Below are positions 56,152 to 64,000 of a DNA stretch of 64,000 nt, one piece after another. The stretch comes from Larix kaempferi. Lineage: Eukaryota > Streptophyta > Pinopsida > Pinales > Pinaceae. How positions within the stretch are numbered: the stretch's first letter is position 1; each line of letters opens with the position of its first letter. The notes under the pieces are model-generated. The model did no database searches, had not been told where the DNA came from, and saw only the letters and a program-made list of their open reading frames with translations. The stretch is taken from positions 16,726,501-16,790,500 of the forward strand of contig BSBM01000643.1 of NCBI GenBank assembly GCA_027924585.1. The letters run 5' to 3'. The position numbers and the translations under genes were made by a program.

Positions 56152-57479
56152 CTAGAAGAAAATGCCACTTACATCCATCTATAAATAAGATATAAAATAA
56201 AATAATTTCATGTATTATCATAGTATTTATTTGATCACTACTGGCCATGAATGGGACATAAGCATGGAAATAAGATTGTTTTTTTGCTCATTCCGTGAAA
56301 ATAAAATGAGAAGGAATGAAAAAAAATATGCTCATTCTAAAGCAAGTGAAGTAGATCAATAATGCACATGAACCAGATCATTGTAGGAGAACAATTGTTA
56401 CTCAAAGGACTGTAAAACTATTTCTTTATTTATTTTAATGAATTTATGGATGTACCTATCATCTTGGTTTGTTCAACGATTGTACTCATTCATAGATGTG
56501 ATCTCTACACATAAACTACAATATTCATTAACTCCATCCACACTATCACTGTTCCTCCTGCATGTCATCCTCGATGGAAGAGAGATTTAGTGGAAACCCT
56601 ACAAAGGATTATAATCCACTTATCAATCTAATGGATCAGTGGCTTGCTTCGACCTGCCTATAGGACACATTAAAGAACAACTGGTTTTTGTTTTAGCACC
56701 ACCCAGATAGAACTATAAAGCATTCATGAGGGCATGCATGATGGATACCCGACACTGGGAATGGATTTCAATATTGGATGAAATTACTAGAGGATTTAAT
56801 GGTGTTATGATGAGTAGACATCTCATTACTTGGCCATAAATATATGCCAGGTCGAATAGGCCACACACATTGAACATACTAGCTCATTTAAGGTTATCAA
56901 ATGCCCTTGAAATTCGAGACTTATACCTTACCATACAATTTTATTTTATTTTTTTGCAATTAAGGAACACTTAGCATAAAGCGGGGTAGAATTAATTTAC
57001 ACTAATTGGACTACCATTTCAGAAACCCTTGCATGCAACCCACGTGGGGAATACATGGAGCTCCATCATGTTCTCCAAGTCAGGCTTGTGGTCAGGTAGT
57101 GTTGGAAGTCAGGTTTGGTCCTTAAGTATAACTCTCCTACATGGGATGGAAACCATCTCCTTGCTGCTAGGATTTGCGTCCCTCTCCTGGTGGGCATGGC
57201 TCTTTACAAACTGGTCACAAGAGCTCATAGGTATGAAAACTTTGGTATCTCTAGTTTTGCACAACACACACAAGAGGAGGGTGACTCCTTCTTTATTAGT
57301 TTGGTTTTGAGTGCTCTCACAGTTTTATGGTGTGCCTTAGATACGTATTACCCATTGAATATCCAGTCCATCCCATTTGTATTTATATGAAATCGTTTTG
57401 AATTTGCTTCCAGTCTCGTTAAAGTTGTGTTGGGTTGTTTTTTTGTTATAATACTGATATCCAACCTATGTACCATGTC
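56152..57479. other. Unassigned DNA between inverted repeat arms
   Basis: Frames at 57029-57310 and 57115-57390 (plus) overlap in different registers, match nothing I know, and look like LTR or non-coding DNA. No transposase motif was recognised. Confidence 0.4.
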
Positions 57480-57605
57480 TTTCCATTTTCTTGGACTTGT
57501 CACTGTATTTTCAACTTGATACTCATGTGAGTGAATGCCATCCAAATTGATTATTCTCCCATGGGATAGAATATACACTTGTGTGTGGTCTCGACTTGTG
57601 GTAAT
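57480..57605 (-). repeat. Right arm of the inverted repeat pair
   Basis: Inverted match of 55808-55960, sharing ATGGCATTCACTCACATGAG and GTGTATATTC phrases. The small internal duplication of the left arm is absent here. Confidence 0.7.
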
Positions 57606-58634
57606 CAGGCTTGAGATCCTAAAATGTCAGCTTGTATAATGTATTGGTAATAAATTCAACCATTGAGTCCTAAACGATTCAAATCCAATCTGGGATAAAA
57701 CTTGGGTGAAAAGAAAATAATTTTTTTTAACTTCGCACCGTTTGAGCAGAGATATTCATCCTTGGAAATACTACTCCTTTATTCATCCTTGGAAATAATA
57801 ATCCCGTTATTTCATATTTGATTTGGTTTTTCCTCCTCTTTTTTTTTTCTAATATCTTTTACCTTAATGACATTGATGATAGCGGTTTCTAGAATTTTGG
57901 GGATGTCTACTTTGCAATGGAATTAGCATATAGATATAAATATTTCATATTTTCACCAACTATAAAGACTTTTGGGTTGCAAACACTTAGGAAATGGAAC
58001 CCTCCATCACTGAGGTTAATAAAATGAGGGATGTTTTTTCTTTGTTTCAATTTTTGTAACATGCAAATCTTTTAGTTTACATTTTCATTGTTTTGTAACA
58101 TATTTATGTCTCTCAAACTGAAAGTGTTGTAATTGATTTTTTTAATTTTTTTTGTTTATTACTCAGGCAGGTTGCAACGCTCCATCCGGAGGAAAAAAAA
58201 AACTGGAAATATATTAAAGTTGAAGCTTCAGCTTTTCATGGAAATAATACTCCTTAAGATTATATGCATGTCGGCTAGTGTGGATATTTGTTTGGCGGTG
58301 TAACATGGCTCTTGATACCTTCCCTTGACATGAGATTTACTTCGATCATTCAACATGGCGCTTAGCTTTGACACTGGAAGAGATATAAATTTGGGAGATG
58401 GATTAGAGGGGTTTCTGTTGCAGTGGTAAAAACTGCAGATGCACCTCTTAATCATATCAAACTATTGATAAAAACCAGGATGAAATTTTGAATTTTGGAT
58501 GTATGCTGAGCCATATACTCAGGTAAATACAATTTTTCATATATGTTTGTGTGCAGACTGATATAATTTTTTTTTTCTCATTTGAGCCAAGATGTGAACT
58601 TTAGTTTGTAAGTGACTTTTTGGTTTGAGCATAG
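57606..58634. other. Unassigned DNA, possibly intronic
   Basis: A short tandem pair (TATTCATCCTTGGAAATA, near 57744 and 57780). TTACTCAG at about 58165 is acceptor-like, but no convincing exon follows it. No domain recognised. Confidence 0.4.
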
Positions 58635-58751
58635 GCTTTGAACTTTGCTAAGGATTACTTCAAGAGCTTCAACGAAGAGAGGGATGGTTATCGGAAATGA
58701 TTTGTGGACTATGCTCGAACTCGGTTGGCTAATGATGCCAAGGCTACATAG
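58635..58751 (+). pseudogene. Candidate terminal exon of an unidentified gene, one in-frame stop
   Basis: After an AG acceptor (TTTTTGGTTTGAGCATAG) one frame reads ALNFAKDYFKSFNEERDGYR, K, TGA, FVDYARTRLANDAKAT and a TAG. Charged, helical and codon-like on both sides of the TGA, as if a CGA codon had mutated to TGA. I do not recognise the protein. Earlier exons were not found. It is likely a gene relic rather than chance, but short. Confidence 0.45.
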
Positions 58752-59268
58752 TGCACTCTAAGCATGCTCATAACACACTTTTCCCTCACCGCTCTATCTC
58801 TATAGTCACATAGTTAAGAGGAGATTTGTCTACTTTGCTTTTCCAAAAGTGTGAAACAAATCTCTCTGCCAACTTCTACATAGATAAATAAAGAGTCGAT
58901 GTCATTTATGGGTGTAGGGCATTTATATTCAAAATAGTTTACAATTTCTATCAGTACATTCACATTCACATGGTTAAGAGAATGCTCTGTAAGTTTTTAT
59001 TTTCCAAAACTGTCTCTGCCATGTTCTAGGTACATAAACAAATAGTCGATGATCGAGAGACAATTTAATGGGATTCTTGACATTTAAAAGAAAACATGGA
59101 AATTTGATGGTTTTGTTGGTCTCTATCCCGGGTTTAACCTAGGTTGTGTTGGAATCATAGTATCATGGGTTGTATGATTCTCTGAAGCCACTTGTTCTCA
59201 TTGGAAACCTTCAGGTATGATGCATTTCTTGAATTAAATTTAACGTAGAAGCATGTTTAACATATACT
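58752..59268. other. Unassigned DNA
   Basis: An imperfect duplication (CACATAGTTAAGAGGAGATT near 58804 and CACATGGTTAAGAGAATGCT near 58967, each followed by a TCTCTGCCA, a TACATA and an AATAGTCGATG-like phrase). No gene seen. Confidence 0.45.
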
Positions 59269-59849
59269 TGTTAAGATTCAATATTCTAAGATAGATAACA
59301 TCCGTATTCCATTATATTTCACAACAATAGCATATACAGGATCACTGAAAGAACAACAAGCACATCATAAACACAAGAGACACAATTTATCATGGGAAAC
59401 CCTCATGGGGTAGAAAACCCAGCAAAGATTCCTCAATATAGATGACCAACAAATACAAAGATGTAATCCCAAAACATGAGCTCCTTCTCCTCCTTTGCAG
59501 ATCTCTCTCTCTCCTATGCGAGTTTCACAAGTGAGTGTGTGAGTGAGATAAATGAGGAACACACCTCCTCTATTTATACACTACCTCACTTGACTTTTAA
59601 CCCTAACTAGGTCGACCCCAACTTAACCCTCAACATAATGCTAATTAGGCCGACCCCACTAGGCGAATTAAACACCCCATTACAACTGACTCTGGGCCGA
59701 CCCCACTAGGGAAGTCTAATAACCCAAGTTACCACATTCCGACGGAGGAATAAACATCTCTGGATATACAATAAGGTCCCGGTGGAGGAATGAAACATCT
59801 CCAAATAAAGTACAAATAGAATATTCTTAGAAGTTACAATATTTCAACA
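59269..59849 (-). repeat. 3' LTR of the right-hand copia element
   Basis: 581 bp. Plus strand TGTTAAGATTC to ATATTTCAACA; on minus TGTTGAAATATTG to GAATCTTAACA. The minus-strand GAGGGTTTCCCATGAT and GGGTTTTCTACCCCATG phrases are usual near plant copia LTR 3' ends. The PPT-like AAGAGGGAG (59859-59851 on minus) abuts the LTR start. Repeated GGCCGACCCCACTAGG units occur near 59650 and 59696. Confidence 0.85.
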
Positions 59850-60049
59850 CTCCCTCTTAACGAGAAGGATATTCTAACAACATATGTAGGAGCAAGGAGT
59901 CATCAACTATATGATACATCTATAAATCATTGGAATCTTTCTTCATTAGTAACTCAGAAAGTTACTGGAAAATCTTCAAGATCTTCAATACTGGAACATC
60001 AACATTGTCAGTACTGAGTCTTCATCTTCTGCAGCACTTGATCAACCAC

Positions 60050-60540
60050 AGCATCAACATCTGGATCTTCTGATCAACAACATCATCTGGATCTCTCGAT
60101 CAACAGCATCATCATCTGGATCTCTCCATCAAAATCATAATCGGGATCTCTCAATCAACAACATCATCATCTGGATCTCTCGATCAACGACATCATTTGG
60201 ATCTCTCGATCAACAACATCATCATCTAGATCTCTCGATCAACAACATCAGCTGGATCTCTCGATCAATAGCATCATCATCTGGATCTCTCAATCAACAA
60301 AATCATCTGGATCTCTCAATCAACAACATAATCATCTGGATCTCTCGATCAATAGCATCATCTGGATCTCTCGATCAACAACATCATCATCTAGATCTCT
60401 CGATCAACAACATCATCTAGATATCTCGATCAACAACATCATCATCTAGATCTCTTGATCAATGGTATCAACATATTGATCTTTTGATCAACATCCTCAT
60501 CGTCTGGATCTCTTGATTCAATAGCATCTGCAACACACAT
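60050..60540. repeat. Tandem array A, alternating 27 and 30 bp units
   Basis: About 17 units of ATCTGGATCTCTCGATCAAC plus AACATC or AACATCATC, so that short and long units tend to alternate (a 57 bp higher-order period). It lies in the copia 3' non-coding region. Confidence 0.9.
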
Positions 60541-60544
60541 GAAC

Positions 60545-60738
60545 CAATTACGGGATGGTCAATCCCTATCAATTTAGGACATAAATCCAAGGATGATGCA
60601 ATCCTGATCCACTTACAGGATGATCAATCCCTATCAATTTAAGACACCACAACATGTCTATGGACGAGGTAATCCATATCTACTTACAGGATTATCAATC
60701 CTAATCACTTTAGGACATAAGTCCAAGGACGAGGCAAT
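60545..60738. repeat. Array B, about 80 bp units, three copies
   Basis: Units start ACAGGATGATCAATCCCTAT (or GGGATGG, GGATTAT variants), run through ATTTAGGACATAA and end GATGATGCAATCC or GACGAGGCAATCC. The last unit flows into array C, which shares its CAATCC junction. Confidence 0.75.
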
Positions 60739-61134
60739 CCTATCACGTACATTTTGAACCAAACGTTCAAGGATTATGCAATCCTATCACGTACATTTTG
60801 AACCAAACGTTCAGGGATGATGCAATCCTATCACGTACCTTTTGAGCCAAAATTTCAGGGATGATGTAATCCTATCACATACATTTTGAACCAAATGTTC
60901 AGGGATGATGCAATACTATCATGCATATTTTGAACCAAACGTTCAGGGATGATGCAATCCTATCACGTACATTTTGAACCAAACGTTCATGGATGATGCC
61001 ATCCTATCACGTACATTTTGATCCAAACGTTCAGGGATGATGCAATCTTATCACGTACATTTTGAACCAAACGTTCAGGGATGATGCAATCCTATCACAT
61101 ACATTTTGAACCAAACGTTCAGGGATGATGCAAT
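60739..61134. repeat. Array C, nine 44 bp units
   Basis: Nine head-to-tail units of exactly 44 bp, each CCTATCACGTACATTTTGAA, then CCAAACGTTCAGGGATGATG, then CAAT, with few substitutions. No spacers, so not CRISPR. Unit identity is high, pointing to recent expansion. Confidence 0.95.
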
Positions 61135-61244
61135 CCCACCACTTACAGGATGGTTAATCCCGATCTCTTTAAGACATCAATTCCAGGTATGATACAATCC
61201 ACTCGTCCACTTAGACAAAGTCTAAGGACCACACATCAACCTCA

Positions 61245-61445
61245 TCATTGATATCATAGACCTCATCGTCGGTATCATCGACACAGGTATCCTCATCATC
61301 GATACAAGTATCCTCATCATCGATACAGGTATCCTCATCATCGATACAAGTATCCTCATCATCAATACAGGTATTCTCATCATCAACCTTACCATCAGTA
61401 TAGGCAACCTCATCACCGATGCATGTATCCTCATCATCAATACAA
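61245..61445. repeat. Array D, 21 bp units
   Basis: About nine units of ATCCTCATCATCGATACAAGT (with GGT variants and degenerate edges). The minus strand frame reads a repeated DEDTCID peptide only because 21 is a multiple of three; it lies beyond the pol stop. Confidence 0.9.
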
Positions 61446-61471
61446 GTATCCACATATCATCATCGACCATA

Positions 61472-62560
61472 TCAATCCCCCTTTCGAGGAGGGTCCATCT
61501 GAACTACACCAAGCTTGTCTCGAAAATACTCAAACTTTACTCGAGACAAAGGTTTGGTCAATACATCAGCAACTTGATCATCAGTGCCCACGTGGTCGAG
61601 CTTTATATCTCCTTTCTACACCATATCCCGTACATAAAAATATTGGATCTCTATGTGCTTTGACTTGTCGTGGAATACTGGATTCTCTGTCATCTTGATA
61701 CAACTCTGGTTGTCACACAGGATCACAATGGGGTCCATCTCTAAGTCAAACAATCCTGATAACAACTTCTGAAGCCCTATCGCTTCACAACTGGTAGAGC
61801 AAGTAGCTATATATATTCTGCTTTAGCTGTGCTGAGAGCCACACTAGACTGCTTCCTGCTAAACCATGAGAGCATGGAAGATCCCAGACAATAACATTCA
61901 CCCAATGTGCTCTTCCTATCTAATACACTTCCTTCCCAAACAACATCTGTGTAGCAATACAATCTGAAGTCATGATCTCCAAGATAATATAGACCAAAGT
62001 CGATCGTACCCTTTAGGTACCTCATCACATGCTTTGCAGCTATCAGGTGAACACATCTAGGATCGATTAGATACTGACTCAAGGTGTTCACAACAAAGTA
62101 TATATCTGGCCTAGTATTCGTCAGATACATCAATGACCCAATAATTTGTCTATACAGAGTCACATCCACTAACTCTAATGAGTCATTAGCGAACAGCTTC
62201 AAGTTGGAATCCATGGGAGTGGTCATGGATTTACATTCCAACATATTAAATCTTCTCAATATTTCCACAGCATACTTTCCCTAGCTGAGAAAAGATTCCT
62301 TCTGGGCCTTGCCATACTTCCAGACCTAGGAAGTAATGCATCAATCCGATATCTTTCATATCAAATTCTGTACTTAGCTTCTTCTTGCTTTCCATGATCT
62401 GTTTCTCATTCCCTGTTATAAAGAGATCATTCACATACAGTAATAGTATGACAGGTTCATCATCCATAACCTTAAGGTAAAGGTTAGGATCATCTTTACT
62501 TTTGGCAAAGCCCAAGCTTTTCAAGAAGCTATCAATTCTCCCTCTATGACTGAACATCAT
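61472..62560 (-). pseudogene. Copia RT end and RNase H of the right-hand element
   Basis: Minus strand. The 62560-62246 frame reads KSLGFAKSKDDPNLYLKVMD, then LLLYVNDLFITGNEKQI, then MKDIGLMHYFLGLEVWQGPE: RT with YVND for the catalytic YVDD. After a shift near 62270, 62268-61807 reads RRFNMLECKSMTTPMDSNLK, IGSLMYLTNTRPD, KHVMRYLKGTIDFGLYY, DRKSTLGECYCLGSSMLSW and ALSTAKAEYI. After another shift the C-terminal part continues (VILCDNQSCIKMTENPVFHD, KSKHIEIQYFYVRDMV, VADVLTKPLSR) to the stop at 61474-61472. The domain order is complete from the RT palm to the end of RNase H. Confidence 0.92.
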
Positions 62561-62609
62561 TCACACTCTGCATTGAGTGATCTTCTACCTATCTATCTGT
62601 GCCATCTCT

Positions 62610-62960
62610 TGTCAGATGGGTCTATTGATATGAGCCTCAAGATCATTCGAACTCTGTGGTGAGTTCCTTCTTGCATCCATCTAAGAGAAGAATGTCATCT
62701 GTATATAGAAACCATCTTCAACCTTGTAGCAAAGGTTGAAATCCGCATCACCCATGGTGATCATTAAGCTCATCAAATGACTATCGATCCTGGGTACCCG
62801 TACAGAGCTTTCTTCAATTGAATCCTGGGATTTTTGTCGATTCACACTTCTTCTTCAATTACACCATTAAGAGAACGGTCTTATCTAGCCACTTGGAGCA
62901 AACATCTCGTCATGATCCTCTTCCTCTTTCTAAGAGAATCTTCTAGCCACGAGCCTTCTA
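62610..62960 (-). pseudogene. Second, more decayed copia RT fragment
   Basis: On minus this reads RRLVARRFS, DEMFAPSG, then much later DSHLMSL, GDADFNLCYKVEDG and, after a shift, YTDDILLLDGCKKELTTEFE. It covers the RT start and palm, and overlaps in family position with the RT piece at 62246-62560. So RT palm is present twice in tandem, in the same orientation. It has several stops and missing blocks. It may be from another copia family or from an internal duplication. Confidence 0.65.
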
Positions 62961-64000
62961 TAGTATGTTTGATTTGTAAGTCTTCTTGTTGAACATCCAT
63001 CACTTGTTCGGTGTTCATCATTCTTCATGATATTTACTACAAATCAAAGTTAATTACATGATTAGTAATACTTCATAATCATTAAATCATGTTCACATGA
63101 TAACCTCTTATGCGTACAACTATTACGAGCAATATCATTGACTATTCAAATATTGAAGAAGTAATTCAAATAACAACTCAAATACTTATCTTTTATGTTT
63201 GTTTGGTTGCCTCCCGCTTGATCTCTATTTTCCCTTTATAATAGCCTCATGATTATATGTCTTTGAACTTCTATCCATCCTGGACCACTATGCACGATTA
63301 AGTGTGCACTAGTGTCATACTCATGATCTCATACATAATCATACATTCATTAGTATAATCTCAATACTATCAAAACATTATGATTCTAAATAATCTTAAG
63401 TATGTATGGTTATGATCATTTAATACACAAGTATACTTACCTAAGATCCTAACACAAAGTAGGATTCTAACTTGATATAGGAAAACATACCTGTATTATC
63501 ATGCTTGGTTATGTCTAACATACCCAAACAATATCTTCTTTGTTCTCTTCAATGATTTAGAGACCTTGTGCTAGAACCTGCATATCTCATAAGTTAAGCA
63601 TAGTAGAACAAAGTCATACATACCTCGTAAGTAGAGCTTCTATGTGATCAAATACTATGGATGAGTCTTTGTCTTCATGTCATCATGGTCATAGAACTCG
63701 ATTTGTCTTTCTTGATGTACCTTTCATGTTAGCAAACAACATCATCCTCATACAACACCACAAGTGAATTAGTACAATCATAAGTGTCATAACCCTAATA
63801 AATGAATGTCTTCTATCATTCACATGCATTCATACTTTTACTAATGTGATCAGACAATCTAGAATTAATCATGATTGTACTAACCTCAATAATATGAAGA
63901 CAAACATATTATAAACTTAATCATGAAACATATTTCAAAACATACATGTATCTTCTCAAGTCATACTTGTCGAGTAGTCTTCTCTATAAGGGTAAAACCC
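62961..64000. other. Unassigned AT-rich DNA at window end
   Basis: No integrase, protease or gag blocks readable on either strand. Rich in CATAC, TCATAC and ATCATG phrases. It may be an LTR or leader of the element whose 3' half lies to the left, or a separate insertion. Confidence 0.4.

Larger units (their letters stand above)
59269..62560 (-). mobile_element. Copia retrotransposon, 3' half (LTR, arrays, RNase H, RT)
   Basis: From right to left on minus: RT end, RNase H, pol stop (61472), four tandem arrays (61445-60010), PPT and 3' LTR. The 5' half (LTR, gag, protease, integrase) is not in readable form before the window end. The left flank of the LTR is ATACT (59264-59268); its TSD partner is not found. 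Confidence 0.85.

Noticed and set aside
57029-57390. Overlapping plus-strand frames of 91-93 codons
   Set aside because: Two registers are open at once, there is no known domain, and they lie in repeat-flanked DNA.
60739-61134. Regular 44 bp direct repeats that might suggest CRISPR
   Set aside because: Units are directly adjacent with no unique spacers, and the context is a plant retrotransposon.
61211-61470. Minus-strand frames with repeated DEDTCID or MMRIHVS-like peptides
   Set aside because: They come from the 21 bp array, whose length is a multiple of three, and lie beyond the pol stop.

Overview
This looks like nuclear DNA from a seed plant with a very large, repeat-rich genome, and a conifer or other gymnosperm is the best guess. 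The reasons are low gene density, AT-rich sequence, layered plant LTR retrotransposons (Ty1/copia and Ty3/gypsy), a CACTA transposon end, a 5'-truncated LINE, and decayed relics of plant genes (an RLP-type LRR receptor, a TNL-like LRR, the proteasome subunit RPN7, an XB3/XBAT-type ankyrin-RING ligase). The organism is an inference from style; no marker gene proves it. I see no intact multi-exon protein gene, no tRNA or rRNA gene and no CRISPR array.

Left part (1-17.2 kb). After 2.2 kb of unassigned DNA comes a composite repeat (about 2377-9430): a copia LTR split by a nested 1.96 kb solo LTR, a primer binding site and copia gag relic, a second LTR with a TATA box, and a decayed retrotransposon ORF. 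The same composite recurs at 35.9-43.0 kb with the same nested insertion. In the left copy it is cut at 9470 by a CACTA-type end, followed by a GAT-rich and CCCTAA-spaced low-complexity block. A structurally clear copia element (11032-17032) lies in that block: two 728 bp LTRs, near-matching TSDs, PBS, PPT, gag, protease and integrase, but no reverse transcriptase or RNase H. It carries its own 1380 bp solo LTR with a perfect 5 bp TSD.

Middle (17.2-35.9 kb). This holds a second CACTA-type end, hairpin-forming repeats (19.3-19.7, 27.46-27.54 and 27.93-28.35 kb), two gypsy pol fragments in opposite orientations (20.4-21.0 minus; 21.4-22.8 plus, with chromodomain), a small copia remnant with an antisense LTR nested in it, an RLP pseudogene (29.5-30.6 kb, minus) and a LINE 3' end with a 14 bp target-site duplication and an RNase H domain keeping all four catalytic acids.

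Right part (35.9-64 kb). After the second composite copy lies a cluster of host-gene relics: RPN7 (43.95-44.47, minus), XB3-like E3 ligase (45.4-46.97, minus), TNL-like LRR (49.8-50.2, plus) and an unidentified terminal exon (51.6, minus). A 1741 bp copia deletion derivative with 229 bp LTRs sits at 53.78-55.52 kb (minus). The last 5 kb is the 3' half of another minus-strand copia element, with four different tandem arrays packed between the end of pol and its 3' LTR.

The elements do not act together as a pathway. The window is a record of repeated insertion, duplication and deletion. No new biological system could be shown; the most promising items are the gene-relic cluster, the duplicated composite, the array-bearing copia 3' region and the microhomology-type deletion derivative.
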